Assembly (NCBI RefSeq): GCF_011045125.1
Contig: NZ_JAAKZF010000007.1
Coordinates: 62,001-126,000 of the forward strand
From: Allomesorhizobium camelthorni
Lineage (GTDB): Bacteria > Pseudomonadota > Alphaproteobacteria > Rhizobiales > Rhizobiaceae
DNA length: 64,000 bases
Direction of reading: 5' to 3'
Shown here: in pieces, positions 19,418 to 28,718 of the stretch
How positions within the stretch are numbered: the first letter of the stretch is position 1
Layout: the number at the start of each line of letters is the position of its first letter
The notes under the pieces: generated by a model
Told to the model about the DNA's origin: nothing
The model's database searches: none
What the model saw: only the letters and a program-made list of their open reading frames with translations
Program-made: the position numbers and the translations under genes

Positions 19418-20017
19418 ATGGCCTCCCGCTCCGCCGAGATCAGCCGCAAGACCAGGGAAACCGAGATCGCCGTCTCCGTCGATATCGAAGGAGACGGCCG
19501 CTCTGAAATGGCGACCGGCGTCGGCTTCTTCGATCATATGCTCGACCAGCTGTCGCGGCATTCGCTGATCGACATGAAGGTCACGGCCAAGGGCGACCTG
19601 CACATAGACGACCATCACACGGTGGAGGACTGCGGCATCGCCATCGGCCAGGCGCTGGCCAAGGCGCTCGGCGACCGGCGCGGCATTATGCGCTACGCCT
19701 CGATCGACCTTGCCATGGACGAGACGCTGACGCGAGCCGCGATCGACGTCTCAGGCCGGCCCCTCCTGGTCTGGGACGTTTCGTTCTCCTCGCCGAAGAT
19801 CGGCACGTTCGACACGGAACTGGTGCGCGAATTCTTCCAGGCGCTGGCGCAGAATGCCGGCGCGACGCTGCACGTCGCCAACCTCTATGGCGCCAACAAC
19901 CACCACATCGCCGAAACCTGTTTCAAGGCGGTGGCGCGAGTGTTGCGCGCGGCGCTGGAGCGCGATCCGCGCCAGCCCGACGCTGTGCCCTCGACCAAGG
20001 GCACGCTGGGAGGCTAG
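19418..20017 (+). CDS. hisB: Imidazoleglycerol-phosphate dehydratase
   Basis: A 199-residue monofunctional dehydratase for the sixth step of histidine synthesis. The manganese-binding histidine-rich motifs are clear: [31 protein letters not shown] and [17 protein letters not shown]. Unlike the enterobacterial protein it has no phosphatase domain. It begins the his cluster in this window, and its stop is two bases before the GTG of the DUF2628 gene. The 164 bases upstream of it, back to the M24 gene, show no other feature. Confidence 0.97.
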   Translation: MASRSAEISRKTRETEIAVSVDIEGDGRSEMATGVGFFDHMLDQLSRHSLIDMKVTAKGDLHIDDHHTVEDCGIAIGQALAKALGDRRGIMRYASIDLAMDETLTRAAIDVSGRPLLVWDVSFSSPKIGTFDTELVREFFQALAQNAGATLHVANLYGANNHHIAETCFKAVARVLRAALERDPRQPDAVPSTKGTLGG

Positions 20018-20019
20018 TA

Positions 20020-20487
20020 GTGGCGGTCTATGTCGTCATGGAGCCGCCCACCCGCGCCGACGCCGTGCTCGTGCGCGACGGCTTCCATCTGTTCGGGTTC
20101 CTGACGCCGCCGATATGGCTGCTCTGGCACCGGCTGTGGATCGAGGCGATCGTAGCTTTCGCCGCGGCGATGGTGCTCGCGACGGTTGGCGAGGTAGCGG
20201 ATCTCGGCTTTGCCGGCACGCTTCTGTCGCTGCTCGTCTCGGTCTATGTCGGCATCGAGGGCGCCGCGCTTCGCCTTGCGGCGCTGCGCCGCCGCGGCTG
20301 GTGTGAATGGGGCGTGGTCGAGGCGGATTCGTTCGACGATGCCGAGGCGCGTTACCTCTTCGATGCCGAGCGGCTTGAACGCGGCGAGCCGCGCGAGCCG
20401 AGCCCGCCCGCTTCGCCGCAGCCGGCAGCGCTGCCCCGGCGCTCCGGTCCGGCGCTCGGTCTGCTCAATTATCCCGGAAAAGCCTGA
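20020..20487 (+). CDS. DUF2628 inner-membrane protein
   Basis: A 155-residue protein that starts from GTG with GGGAGG just upstream. It begins [20 protein letters not shown], then [17 protein letters not shown] and two hydrophobic segments (about 45-85), matching the DUF2628 family that sits between hisB and hisH in many rhizobial genomes. The C-terminal part is proline-rich and ends LLNYPGKA. It is translationally close to both neighbours (2-base gap after hisB, 1-base gap before hisH). Its function is unknown; the conserved location does not by itself prove a role in histidine synthesis. Confidence 0.88.
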   Translation: MAVYVVMEPPTRADAVLVRDGFHLFGFLTPPIWLLWHRLWIEAIVAFAAAMVLATVGEVADLGFAGTLLSLLVSVYVGIEGAALRLAALRRRGWCEWGVVEADSFDDAEARYLFDAERLERGEPREPSPPASPQPAALPRRSGPALGLLNYPGKA

Positions 20488-20488
20488 C

Positions 20489-21139
20489 ATGCGGGTCGCG
20501 ATCATCGATTACGGCTCGGGCAATCTGCGCTCGGCCACCAAGGCGTTCCAGCGCGCAGCGCGGGAAGCCGGGGTCGCGGCCGAGATCGACCTGACGGCCG
20601 ATGCCGGGCGCGTGCGCAGCGCCGACCGCATCGTGTTGCCGGGCGTCGGCGCCTATGCCGATTGCCGCGCCGGCCTCGCGGCGGTGGAGGGCATGGATGA
20701 GGCGATCGAGGAAGTGGCGATCGCGAAGGGGCGGCCCTTCCTCGGCATCTGCGTTGGCATGCAGCTTATGTCCGGGCGCGGGCTGGAGAAAACTGTCACG
20801 CAAGGTTTCGGCTGGATCGCCGGCGACGTGAAGGAGATCACGCCGGCCGACCCGGCGCTGAAGATCCCGCAGATCGGCTGGAACACGATTCACCTGAAAC
20901 ACACGCACCCGCTGTTCGACGGCATTGCGACCGGCGAGAGCGGCCTGCACGCCTATTTCGTCCATTCCTATCATCTCGACGCCACCGATCCCGCGCAAAT
21001 CCTTGCCGTGACCGACTATGGCGGGCCGGTTACCGCGGCCGTCGCGCGCGACAATCTTGCGGGCACGCAGTTTCATCCCGAAAAGAGCCAGGCGCTGGGC
21101 CTGGCGCTGATCGCCAACTTCCTGAGGTGGAGACCATGA
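20489..21139 (+). CDS. hisH: Imidazole glycerol phosphate synthase, glutamine amidotransferase subunit
   Basis: A 216-residue class I glutamine amidotransferase that supplies ammonia to HisF. The catalytic triad is visible: C88 in [11 protein letters not shown]196 and E198 in TQFHPEKS. The N-terminus [16 protein letters not shown] is characteristic. The start one base after the DUF2628 stop is chosen for this conserved N-terminus. Its stop overlaps the next ATG (ATGA). Its partner hisF lies about 1.9 kb downstream, separated by DUF1330, hisA and an arginase-fold gene. Confidence 0.97.
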   Translation: MRVAIIDYGSGNLRSATKAFQRAAREAGVAAEIDLTADAGRVRSADRIVLPGVGAYADCRAGLAAVEGMDEAIEEVAIAKGRPFLGICVGMQLMSGRGLEKTVTQGFGWIAGDVKEITPADPALKIPQIGWNTIHLKHTHPLFDGIATGESGLHAYFVHSYHLDATDPAQILAVTDYGGPVTAAVARDNLAGTQFHPEKSQALGLALIANFLRWRP

Positions 21140-21426
21140 GCAAGAAAGGCTACTGGATGGCGATGGTCGACGTGACCGACCCGGAAAACTATCCGAAATA
21201 CATCGCCGCCAACAAAGCGGCCTTCGACAAATACGGCGGGAAGTTTCTGGTGCGCGGCGGCCAAGGGCAGGTCTTCGAGGGACCGGCGGCGACGCGCCTG
21301 GTGGTGGTCGAGTTCGATTCCTACCAGACCGCGCTCGACTGCTATCACTCGCCGGAATACCAGGCGGCGCTGAAACTCAGGCAGGCCTATTCGAACGCGC
21401 ATTTCGCGATAGTCGAAGGCGCTTGA
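21136..21426 (+). CDS. DUF1330 domain protein
   Basis: A 96-residue protein of the dimeric ferredoxin-like alpha/beta-barrel superfamily. [20 protein letters not shown], the GGKFLVRGG turn and [20 protein letters not shown] are standard DUF1330 blocks. ATG at 21136 overlaps the hisH stop by four bases with AGGTGGAG upstream. Function is unknown; relatives may be small monooxygenase-like or scavenging proteins. It sits tightly between hisH and hisA, with four bases before the hisA GTG. Confidence 0.9.
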   Translation: MSKKGYWMAMVDVTDPENYPKYIAANKAAFDKYGGKFLVRGGQGQVFEGPAATRLVVVEFDSYQTALDCYHSPEYQAALKLRQAYSNAHFAIVEGA

Positions 21427-21430
21427 GGCG

Positions 21431-22165
21431 GTGATACTCTTCCCCGCCATCGACCTGAAGGACGGCCAATGCGTGCGCCTGAAGCTCGGCGATATGGAGC
21501 AGGCCACGGTTTACAATGCCGATCCCGCGGCCCAGGCCAAGACTTTCGAGGACCAGGGATTCGAATGGCTGCATGTCGTCGACCTGAACGGGGCGTTCGC
21601 CGGCGGCAGCGTCAACGGCGCGGCGGTCGAGGCGATCCTTGCGGCCACGAAAAACCCGGTGCAGCTCGGCGGCGGCATCCGCACGCTGGCCGACATCGAA
21701 GGCTGGCTCGACAAGGGGCTGGCGCGGGTCATTTTAGGCACGGTGGCGGTGCGTGATCCCGATCTGGTCAGGGAGGCCTGCAAGAAATTTCCCGGAAAGG
21801 TCGCGGTCGGCATCGACGCCAAGGGCGGCAAGGTTGCGGTCGAGGGCTGGGCCGAGGCGTCGGAACTCGGCGCGATCGAGCTGGCGCAAAAATTCGAGGG
21901 CGCGGGCGTCGCGGCGATCATCTATACCGATATCGACCGCGACGGCATTCTGGCCGGCATCAACTGGGAAGCGACGATCGAGCTCGCAGACGCCGTGTCG
22001 ATCCCGGTGATCGCCTCGGGCGGCCTCGCCTCGATCGCCGACATCGTGCGCATGACTATGCCCGACGCGGAAAAGCTGGAAGGTGCGATATCGGGCCGCG
22101 CGCTCTATGACGGGCGCATCGACCCGCAGGAAGCGCTGGCGATCTTGCGCGCTGATCGACCTTAG
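21431..22165 (+). CDS. hisA: ProFAR isomerase (phosphoribosylformimino-5-aminoimidazole carboxamide ribotide isomerase)
   Basis: A 244-residue beta/alpha barrel isomerase for the fourth step of histidine synthesis. The catalytic aspartates are in the N-terminal [14 protein letters not shown] and the mid-barrel [12 protein letters not shown]; the phosphate sites are [12 protein letters not shown] and [12 protein letters not shown]. Translation starts from GTG. In most relatives hisF follows directly, whereas here an arginase-fold gene of about 0.84 kb is inserted between them. Confidence 0.97.
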   Translation: MILFPAIDLKDGQCVRLKLGDMEQATVYNADPAAQAKTFEDQGFEWLHVVDLNGAFAGGSVNGAAVEAILAATKNPVQLGGGIRTLADIEGWLDKGLARVILGTVAVRDPDLVREACKKFPGKVAVGIDAKGGKVAVEGWAEASELGAIELAQKFEGAGVAAIIYTDIDRDGILAGINWEATIELADAVSIPVIASGGLASIADIVRMTMPDAEKLEGAISGRALYDGRIDPQEALAILRADRP

Positions 22166-22175
22166 GAGCGCAACG

Positions 22176-23012
22176 ATGAAACTCGCCATAGTACTGGCGC
22201 CCTACGACAGCGGTCACTATCGGTCCGGATGTGGACTTGGCCCCGAAGCGCTGCTTTCCGCCGGACTTGTCGACGCCCTCCAGTCTCGTGGCCACGACCT
22301 GATCGTTCACGACATAGACAGGGTCGGAGATGTTCCGGGAAGAGAAATTGCAACCGGCTTTGCCGTTTGCTCTGCTGTTGCCGCGCAGGTTCGCGCTGCA
22401 TGCGAAGATGAACGGTTCCCGATCGTCCTTTCCGGCAATTGCCTGACCGCCGCGGGTGCGGTCGCCGGCGAAGACGCAGACTCAATTGCCTGGTTCGATC
22501 AGCATGGCGATATCAACACGCCGGAAACGTCCAGTTTTGGATTTCTGGACGGGATGGCTCTGTCTTCCATTCTGGGACTGTGCTGGCGCCCGATGACGGC
22601 TGCGATACCGGGCTTCCGAGCGATCGAGCCAGAACGCTGCCTGCTGGTCGATGCGCGCGATCTCGACCCAGACGAGAAATTGCTGCTCGATAGACTGCCG
22701 GTCGTTCGCGCGCCTTGCGAGGAAGCGGTCGGTCAGGCCGGCAAACTCATTGCGGCTGGAGCTAGCCGTCTCCACCTGCATCTCGATCTTGACGTCCATG
22801 ATCCGGAGACGCTGCTTGTGAATCGCTACGCTACACCGGGCGGGCCTTATCCAGCGCAGCTTCGAAGGACTGTCTGCGACCTGGCGCAGTCCTTTCCGGT
22901 TTCCGGCATGACAATCTCGGCATACGATCCATCGGTCGACGTAGCCCGGAAGGTCCCGTCGGCGGTCTCGACGCTTCTGGTCGACTTTCTCGCGGCGCTG
23001 AGGAAATCATAA
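22176..23012 (+). CDS. Arginase/agmatinase-fold family protein with altered metal site
   Basis: A 278-residue ureohydrolase-fold protein. Two of the three metal motifs are recognisable: D108-Q-H110-G-D112 (usual DAHxD) and D204-L-D206 in [10 protein letters not shown] (usual SxDxDxxDP). The first motif, normally GGDHS, is SGNC at 86-89, lacking the histidine ligand, and the later glutamate is not obvious (ISAYDPSVD). Activity on a guanidino or formimino substrate is therefore uncertain; it may use a variant metal centre or have another role. It starts ten bases after hisA with TTAGGAG upstream and ends in TAATG overlapping hisF, so it is translated within the his operon. It looks like an insertion between hisA and hisF. 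Confidence 0.8.
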   Translation: MKLAIVLAPYDSGHYRSGCGLGPEALLSAGLVDALQSRGHDLIVHDIDRVGDVPGREIATGFAVCSAVAAQVRAACEDERFPIVLSGNCLTAAGAVAGEDADSIAWFDQHGDINTPETSSFGFLDGMALSSILGLCWRPMTAAIPGFRAIEPERCLLVDARDLDPDEKLLLDRLPVVRAPCEEAVGQAGKLIAAGASRLHLHLDLDVHDPETLLVNRYATPGGPYPAQLRRTVCDLAQSFPVSGMTISAYDPSVDVARKVPSAVSTLLVDFLAALRKS

Positions 23013-23794
23013 TGCTGAAAGCTCGCGTCATCCCCTGCCTGGACGTCAGGGACGGCCGCGTCGTCAAGGGCGTCAACTTCGTCGATCTGATCGACGCCGG
23101 CGATCCGGTAGAGGCGGCCAAAGCCTATGATGCGGCAGGCGCGGACGAGCTCTGCTTCCTCGACATCACCGCCTCGTCGGAAAACCGCGAGACGATCTTC
23201 GATGTCGTCGCCCGCACGGCCGAGCAATGTTTCATGCCGCTGACCGTTGGCGGCGGCGTGCGTCAGGTCGCCGACATTCGCAAGCTGCTGCTCGCCGGAG
23301 CCGACAAGGTCTCGATCAACACGGCCGCCGTGAAAAACCCGGATTTCGTCGCCGAGGCCGCCGACAAGTTCGGCAACCAGTGCATTGTCGTCGCCATCGA
23401 CGCCAAGAAGGTTTCGGGCCCGGGCGAAGCCGACCGCTGGGAGATTTTCACTCATGGCGGCCGGGAAAAAACCGGCATCGACGCGATCGAGTTTGCGCGG
23501 CGTGTGGTCGACCTCGGCGCCGGCGAGATCCTGCTCACCTCGATGGACCGCGACGGCACCAAGGCAGGCTACGACATAGCGCTGACCCGCGCGGTTGCCG
23601 ATGCGGTGCGCGCCCCGGTTATCGCGTCCGGCGGCGTCGGCACGCTCGACCACATGGTCTCGGGCATTCGCGACGGCCATGCGACGGCGGTGCTCGCCGC
23701 CTCGATCTTCCATTTCGGAACGTTCACCATAGCCGAGGCCAAGGCCCATATGGCCGCCGCCGGCCTGCCGATGCGGCTGGACTCCATCGCCTGA
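23012..23794 (+). CDS. hisF: Imidazole glycerol phosphate synthase, cyclase subunit
   Basis: A 260-residue beta/alpha barrel that condenses PRFAR with HisH-derived ammonia to give imidazole glycerol phosphate and AICAR. Catalytic aspartates are in [14 protein letters not shown] (N-terminal strand) and [13 protein letters not shown]; phosphate sites are [10 protein letters not shown] and [12 protein letters not shown]. The ATG overlaps the stop of the arginase-fold gene by one base (TAATG). The family length is normal. Confidence 0.98.
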   Translation: MLKARVIPCLDVRDGRVVKGVNFVDLIDAGDPVEAAKAYDAAGADELCFLDITASSENRETIFDVVARTAEQCFMPLTVGGGVRQVADIRKLLLAGADKVSINTAAVKNPDFVAEAADKFGNQCIVVAIDAKKVSGPGEADRWEIFTHGGREKTGIDAIEFARRVVDLGAGEILLTSMDRDGTKAGYDIALTRAVADAVRAPVIASGGVGTLDHMVSGIRDGHATAVLAASIFHFGTFTIAEAKAHMAAAGLPMRLDSIA

Positions 23795-23815
23795 CCGTCA
23801 TACAGGGTTTTTTCG

Positions 23816-24139
23816 ATGACGGATTTTTCGCTCGCCGATCTGGAGAGGATCATAGCAACGCGCGCCCGCTCCGGCGATCCGGAATCGTGGACGGCGAAGC
23901 TCTATGAGCGCGGTATCGAAAAAGCGGCGCAGAAGCTTGGCGAGGAGGCGGTCGAGACGGTGATCGCAGCCGTCAAGGGCGACGCCAAAGCCGTCATTTC
24001 GGAAAGCGCCGATCTTCTTTATCATTGGCTGGTTGTGCTGACGATCGCAGGCGTCTCGACTTCGGATGTGATGGCCGAACTGGAGCGGCGCACCGCGCGG
24101 TCGGGCACGGCCGAAAAGGCGGCGCGCGACCGGAGCTGA
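23816..24139 (+). CDS. hisE: Phosphoribosyl-ATP pyrophosphatase
   Basis: A 107-residue all-alpha NTP pyrophosphatase for the second step of histidine synthesis, here a separate protein from HisI. Family motifs are [26 protein letters not shown] and [13 protein letters not shown], which carry the acidic magnesium ligands (EExxE and ExxD). It lies 21 bases after hisF in the same direction and before coaA. hisI and hisG are not in this window. Confidence 0.97.
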   Translation: MTDFSLADLERIIATRARSGDPESWTAKLYERGIEKAAQKLGEEAVETVIAAVKGDAKAVISESADLLYHWLVVLTIAGVSTSDVMAELERRTARSGTAEKAARDRS

Positions 24140-24166
24140 ACAGGCCGGCGCAATGTGGGAAAAGCG

Positions 24167-25126
24167 ATGGATCAACTCGTCCCGACCGAGAAATATTCGC
24201 CTTATCGGTTTTTTTCGGCGGAACGCTGGGCGGAATTTCGTGCCGACACGCCACTGACGCTGACCGAGAGCGAAGTTGGCAGGCTGAGTTCGCTTTACGA
24301 TCCGATCGACCTCGACGAGGTGCGGCGCATCTATCTGTCGATGTCGCGGCTACTTTCGGCGCATGTCGAAGCGAGCCAATTGCTGTTTCGCCAGCGCAAG
24401 GTTTTTTTCAATTCGAACGATGCCGTCAAGACGCCCTTCATCATTGGCATGGGCGGCTCGGTGGCGGTCGGCAAGTCGACCACGGCGCGCGTCATGAAGG
24501 AACTGCTCGCCCGCTGGCCGTCAAGCCCCAAGGTGGACCTCGTCACCACCGACGGCTTCCTCTATCCCAACGAGATATTGCGCCGCGAAAACCTGATGGA
24601 GCGCAAGGGCTTTCCGGACAGCTACGACGTCGGGGCGATCCTGCGCTTCCTGTCGGCGATCAAATCCGGCCAGCCGAACGTGCGCGCGCCCGTCTATTCG
24701 CATCTGACCTACGATGTGGTGGCCGGCGAGTATGTCACCATCGACCGGCCCGACATTCTGATCTTCGAGGGCCTCAACGTACTGCAGGCGGGCGACCTGC
24801 CCAAGGACGGCAAATACGTGCCCTTCGTCTCCGATTTCTTCGACTTCTCGATCTATATCGACGCCGACGAGGAGATGATCCACAACTGGTACATCACCCG
24901 CTTCATGCGGCTCCGGGAGACGGCGTTCCGCAATCCCCAATCCTTCTTCCACCGCTATTCGCAACTGTCGGAAGACGCGGCCCGCGCCATCGCCGAGGGG
25001 CTGTGGGCCAACATCAATCTCAAGAACCTGCGCGAGAACATCCTGCCGACACGCCCGCGAGCCGATCTGATCCTGCGCAAGGGCGTCGATCATCTGGTCG
25101 AGGAAGTGGCGCTCAGGAAGCTGTGA
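24167..25126 (+). CDS. coaA: Pantothenate kinase (type I)
   Basis: A 319-residue bacterial type I pantothenate kinase, the first and usually feedback-regulated step of coenzyme A synthesis. The P-loop [10 protein letters not shown] is near 96-105, followed by [33 protein letters not shown] and [10 protein letters not shown]. The ATG at 24167 has GGGA six bases upstream; a GTG four codons earlier is an alternative. The C-terminal 44 codons recur as a separate fragment at 26378-26509 with about seven mismatches, and the last 37 bases overlap a convergent PAP2 gene. Confidence 0.97.
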   Translation: MDQLVPTEKYSPYRFFSAERWAEFRADTPLTLTESEVGRLSSLYDPIDLDEVRRIYLSMSRLLSAHVEASQLLFRQRKVFFNSNDAVKTPFIIGMGGSVAVGKSTTARVMKELLARWPSSPKVDLVTTDGFLYPNEILRRENLMERKGFPDSYDVGAILRFLSAIKSGQPNVRAPVYSHLTYDVVAGEYVTIDRPDILIFEGLNVLQAGDLPKDGKYVPFVSDFFDFSIYIDADEEMIHNWYITRFMRLRETAFRNPQSFFHRYSQLSEDAARAIAEGLWANINLKNLRENILPTRPRADLILRKGVDHLVEEVALRKL

Positions 25127-26196
25127 GCCTGCCGTTCTCCCGTCGCCCATGCCTCTATATGCTTGACCCCGAAGTAGATCACGGCAACGATGGCGATCGA
25201 GGCATAGCCGTCGATCGCATAGTGCCACGCCAGGTAGACCGAACTCGCGACGATGACCGCTACATAGGCGAAGGCGGCAAGCCCCAGCCGGCTCGAATGG
25301 TCCCACAGGAAGAGAGCATTGAGTGCTGCCAGGGCCACATGCACGCTCGGGAACGCCGAAATACCCGAGCCGAAACCCGCAGTCCCGTATTGGTGGAGCG
25401 ACCAGAGATAAGTCTGGTAGGTGACAGCCGAGTTGGTGCTCTGTGCACCATGGGCAAGGAAGGCGAGCTGCGCCGCAAAGCGGCCTTCGTCGCCAGTCAC
25501 CGCGCCGTAGAAGGCCGGCCCCGCTGATAGGAACAGCCCGGCGAGAAGATTGCCGCACACGACCCACACTAGCATGAAGCAGACGAGGTAGCGTGTCCGC
25601 ATCCTGCGAGTGCGAGGCGACGTGGCGACATAAAACAGGGCTCCGAAGCACAATGCGAACCACAGCACGTTGTAGTTCCATTCCAGGACCAGGCGCACGA
25701 GGTCGTGCTCGCCAATCCGGTAGAGCCAGATCCAAGGGTCGACGCCGAAATGGAGCCAGCGATCGATATCGGCCTGGAGACGGTCGTGCGGAAACCCGCC
25801 TTGCCAGTGGGGCAGCGCGTTCTTGAGGGATGTGTAAGTGCCTTGAAACAGCATCATGGAGAGCAGCAGCGCGACGCCGGCGACAAGGCAGGCAAGGCGT
25901 TCGGTCGAAAACGCCAGGCGCAGCGCCAGCGTGCGGCGACGGTCAACGCGATGGATGACGATGGCATAGACCAGGAGGAGGTTGAGCACGGGGAACAGGA
26001 AGCCGAATAAGGTGAACCATTTGGCGACATAGACACCATAAGCCGCGCTCTCCCCCCTACCGGTGGCGCTCAGCGCCAGAAGCCCAAGCGCGGTGTAGGC
26101 GACCACCAGCAGGTAGAGTCCGGCATCCCCGCGCACAAGGCGCCTGCTCTCGCGTGCTACAATCCTCCACCCCTGCCAGCACCGCGATCGTGTCAC
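25090..26196 (-). CDS. PAP2-superfamily integral membrane phosphatase
   Basis: A 368-residue multi-pass membrane protein. The phosphatase signature is split as SAFPSVH (280-286) and WHYAID (324-329), matching conserved blocks C2 and C3 of the PAP2 superfamily (subgroup related to Aur1/inositol phosphorylceramide synthase-like proteins); the first arginine/lysine block is less clear. It probably acts on a lipid phosphate or polyprenyl diphosphate at the outer face of the inner membrane. It starts from GTG. Its last twelve codons lie antisense to the coaA 3' end. Fragments of the alkB and coaA 3' ends lie just beyond its start, so the gene looks newly inserted by recombination. Confidence 0.82.
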   Translation of the reverse strand: MTRSRCWQGWRIVARESRRLVRGDAGLYLLVVAYTALGLLALSATGRGESAAYGVYVAKWFTLFGFLFPVLNLLLVYAIVIHRVDRRRTLALRLAFSTERLACLVAGVALLLSMMLFQGTYTSLKNALPHWQGGFPHDRLQADIDRWLHFGVDPWIWLYRIGEHDLVRLVLEWNYNVLWFALCFGALFYVATSPRTRRMRTRYLVCFMLVWVVCGNLLAGLFLSAGPAFYGAVTGDEGRFAAQLAFLAHGAQSTNSAVTYQTYLWSLHQYGTAGFGSGISAFPSVHVALAALNALFLWDHSSRLGLAAFAYVAVIVASSVYLAWHYAIDGYASIAIVAVIYFGVKHIEAWATGERQAHSFLSATSSTR

Positions 26197-26258
26197 GCCC
26201 GGTCCTCGCCGTTTGCGTTGATGGGAAGGCTCTTAGCGCAAGAATCTCAACAGAGTGC

Positions 26259-26379
26259 TTAGATCGTGCCGGGCCTAGTCACCCTTCTCGACGTCAGATT
26301 GATCCGCCCGCCATTCTTCAAGAGCGTGGATATCGCCGGATGTGGTCGACGCCGTGGAAGGCGAGCCCGCCAAGCACGA
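26259..26379 (-). pseudogene. Fragment: duplicated 3' end of alkB
   Basis: On the minus strand this region matches the end of the intact alkB at 27937-28563: [18 protein letters not shown] and a TAA stop at 26259-26261 correspond to LAFHGVD, GRINLTLRRVT and its stop. It carries a 9-base and a 4-base deletion, the latter shifting the frame, so it is non-coding. At 26378-26380 it joins directly to a fragment of coaA. Confidence 0.85.
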
Positions 26380-26509
26380 GGGGCTGTGGGCCAACATCAA
26401 CCTGAAGAACCTGCGCGAGAACATCCTGCCGACACGACCGCGCGCCGATCTGATCCTGCGTAAGGCCGCCGATCATCTGGTCGAGGAAGTGGCGCTCAGG
26501 AAGCTGTGA
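26378..26509 (+). pseudogene. Fragment: duplicated 3' end of coaA
   Basis: These 132 bases align without gaps to coaA 24995-25126, ending at the same TGA, with about seven mismatches (near 95% identity). It encodes [18 protein letters not shown] and onward to [10 protein letters not shown], but has no start codon or ribosome-binding site. Similarity stops immediately after the stop codon. Confidence 0.93.
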
Positions 26510-26573
26510 GTGGAGAATTGGCAGTCGCTGGCCGGTTGGCGATTCTTTGAACAATCAAATTGTCATCTAGTCA

Positions 26574-27800
26574 TCAAGCCATGAACAGCAGCGGCAAGAT
26601 GAGCAGGGGCGAGATCGGCAGGCCGATCGTGTTCAGCAAGACGACGAGTTGAGGCAGCGCCAAGACGACGAGTTGAGGCAGCGCCCAGGCGATCATCACC
26701 AGCAACTCGCCCCGGAGTGGCCGCTTTTCAGAGAACGACCAGCGGCGGGCCATCAGCAGCGCACCGCAAAGCAGCAGAGCCAGATCGTAGTTGTGAATAT
26801 AGGGCGTCATCAGAGCGGTGGCGATAAGCACCATTGCGGCACGACGGTCGGAGTCCTCAACCCGCCACAGCCGAAAGACGAGCACAGCCGCGACGAGGGC
26901 CGCGAAGCCGAAATGAATGAGCATCGCAGACGCCGAATTGCCGGTGACGATGCGCATCGCCATGAAAGTAGAGGGGATCATTGTCATGAAAGGTCCGCTA
27001 CCCTCGCGCTCGAGCGCGTTCAGTGCTGGCAGCGTGTCGCCGAGGTAGTCGCGCCATGGATCGAGGCCGAACAGTGCGACGGCCAGCGCCAAGAGGGCAG
27101 CCATAGCGAGTGCGGTCCACGCGATCATCCACCAGCGGCGCTGGAACGCCCACAGCAGCGGCAGCAGAAATCCGACTTGCGGCTTGATCGTCAGCAGCGC
27201 CGCCGCGGCTATCGAGACCGGATCGCGTCCGGTGCGTGCCGATAGCGCCAGGAGCATCAGACCGGTCGCGAGGCTGCCGGACTGCCCATAATAGAGGTTC
27301 AAGACAGTCGCTGGCGATGTGAGAATTATGGCGATCTCAAACCGATCGAAACCAAAGCGCCGGGCGCCGGCGATCAGCACCGCCAAGCCGATCATGGACC
27401 AGATCGCCAGCGCCGCGTAATAGCCGATCAATCCGAACGGCCAAGCCAGCAGCAGCGAATGCGGAGGGTACGCCCATAGGCGCAGGCCGATATTCGCTCC
27501 ACCTGTGACCGAATCCTGAAAGGCCATGAAATGATCGACCTGATAGATGTCAGGGATGCGATCCGACAGGATGAGCTTCGCCACGCTCCAAAGATTGATG
27601 AAGTCCCCACCGACCGGGTCACCTTGCGGGTAGAGAACACCGGTAATTCCGGAGGCTTCGCTGTATTTCGCTACGCAGAAGTAGACGAGATGGCAAAAAC
27701 CGAGCACGAGCAGGCCGATCTTGAAGCGCCGCTCCGCGTCGCTCGTGCCGCTATCTTTGCTGCGAAACGGCTTCAGTGTTGTCGCGAGGCTGGACATCAC
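26574..27800 (-). CDS. GT87/DUF2029-family polytopic membrane protein, probable polyprenyl-phosphate-dependent glycosyltransferase
   Basis: A 408-residue membrane protein with about ten hydrophobic segments. The extracytoplasmic loop after the first segment has GGDFINLWSVAKLIL, with the early aspartate typical of GT-C glycosyltransferases, and LRLWAYPPHSLLLAWPFGLI and IKPQVGFLLPLLWAF are recognisable GT87 (DUF2029) blocks. Such enzymes transfer sugars from polyprenyl-phosphate donors to lipids or polysaccharides outside the membrane. A 24-base tandem duplication near the 3' end repeats ALPQLVVL in the final membrane segments. It lies between the coaA fragment and alkB, and may be the gene that stood between coaA and alkB before the PAP2 insertion. 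Acceptor and donor are unknown. Confidence 0.75.
   Translation of the reverse strand: MMSSLATTLKPFRSKDSGTSDAERRFKIGLLVLGFCHLVYFCVAKYSEASGITGVLYPQGDPVGGDFINLWSVAKLILSDRIPDIYQVDHFMAFQDSVTGGANIGLRLWAYPPHSLLLAWPFGLIGYYAALAIWSMIGLAVLIAGARRFGFDRFEIAIILTSPATVLNLYYGQSGSLATGLMLLALSARTGRDPVSIAAAALLTIKPQVGFLLPLLWAFQRRWWMIAWTALAMAALLALAVALFGLDPWRDYLGDTLPALNALEREGSGPFMTMIPSTFMAMRIVTGNSASAMLIHFGFAALVAAVLVFRLWRVEDSDRRAAMVLIATALMTPYIHNYDLALLLCGALLMARRWSFSEKRPLRGELLVMIAWALPQLVVLALPQLVVLLNTIGLPISPLLILPLLFMA
26637..26684. repeat. Perfect 24-bp tandem duplication inside the GT87 gene
   Basis: The unit beginning CAAGACGACGAGTTGAGG occurs twice head to tail (26637-26660 and 26661-26684) without a mismatch. On the coding strand it duplicates eight residues, ALPQLVVL, keeping the frame. 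Perfect identity suggests a recent slippage event. Confidence 0.9.
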
Positions 27801-27936
27801 AAGGCCGCAGCGTTGGTGCGAATTGGCGCACTGCTCTGGTCAGGAAAGCTTTTGGACTTGCGATTCGTCATCGAAACGTGATCCGGCGCTGCAATTGTCA
27901 CACCGAGCCACCTACACGGAAAGACTGTAGAATCGG

Positions 27937-28563
27937 TTAGGAAGAGCCGGGAGGCGTCACCCGCCTCAGCGTAAGATTGATTCGCCCGCCATTCTTCAAG
28001 AGCGTCGATGTCGCCGAGTAGATGCGGTCGACGCCGTGGAAGGCAAGCCGGCCCTCGCCGCCGAGCACGACCAGGTCGCCGCTCCGCAGCCGGAAGGACT
28101 TTGTCGGGCCGTCGCGGCTGGTCTGCCCGACCCGGAACAGGCAATCGCCGCCGAGCGAGACCGACACGACCGGCGCGGCGAGGTCGAGTTCGTCGCGGTC
28201 CTGATGCAGGCCCATCTTCGCCGCATCCGTATAGAAGTTGACCAGGCAGGCTTCCGGCGAGTGCGGGTAGCCGGCGACTTCCTGCCAGAGGCGCAGCAGC
28301 GCGTCCGGGATCGGCGGCCACGGTTCGCCGGTCACAGGATGCGTCGGCTGGTAGCGGTAGCCGCGCTCCTTGTCGGTCACCCAGCCGAGCGACCCGCAAT
28401 TGGTCATGCGCACGCTCATTTCCTTGCCGGTGCGCGGCATGACGGGAACATAGAGCGGCGCTGCCAGCACCACCTTGCGAATGTCCTCAACCAGCGCTTC
28501 CTGCGCATCGCGGTCGAGGTAGCCCGGAATGTGGCGAACGCCTTTGGGAAGCACCTGGATCAT
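27937..28563 (-). CDS. alkB: AlkB-type 2-oxoglutarate/Fe(II)-dependent DNA or RNA demethylase
   Basis: A 208-residue dioxygenase that removes alkyl lesions such as 1-methyladenine and 3-methylcytosine. The iron facial triad is H120 and D122 (LHQDRDE) and H176 (LAFHGVDRI); the 2-oxoglutarate-binding arginines are R194 and R200 in GRINLTLRR. N-terminal MIQVLPKGVRHIPGYLD is a normal start. The frame is open to 28605, but those extra codons are part of a repeat element (28576-28634), so the ATG at 28563 is preferred. A partial second copy of its 3' end lies at 26259-26379. Confidence 0.93.
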   Translation of the reverse strand: MIQVLPKGVRHIPGYLDRDAQEALVEDIRKVVLAAPLYVPVMPRTGKEMSVRMTNCGSLGWVTDKERGYRYQPTHPVTGEPWPPIPDALLRLWQEVAGYPHSPEACLVNFYTDAAKMGLHQDRDELDLAAPVVSVSLGGDCLFRVGQTSRDGPTKSFRLRSGDLVVLGGEGRLAFHGVDRIYSATSTLLKNGGRINLTLRRVTPPGSS

Positions 28564-28575
28564 GGCCCTTATATA

Positions 28576-28634
28576 GGTGCGTCCTTCGAGGCTCCCCTTC
28601 GACAAGCTCAGGGTCGCACCTCAGGATGAGGGCG
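28576..28634. repeat. Interspersed palindromic repeat, copy A
   Basis: Begins GGTGCGTCCTTCGAGGCT, whose exact reverse complement begins copy B at 28749-28766, and continues through a hairpin-rich segment to CACCTCAGGATGAGGG. This resembles the short REP/RIME-type repeats scattered in rhizobial genomes. It lies directly upstream of alkB. Confidence 0.7.
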
Positions 28635-28718
28635 CTTAGCCCATTCTCGTGCCGTAACGCTGCACTCAATACCTGGACAGCCAGCATGCGCTTTCCAGAA
28701 TAAGGAGGTGCACCGCCG

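Noticed and set aside
28564-28605. Upstream start for alkB at 28605
   Set aside because: The extra 14 codons are largely encoded by an interspersed repeat element and are absent from the family's usual N-terminus.
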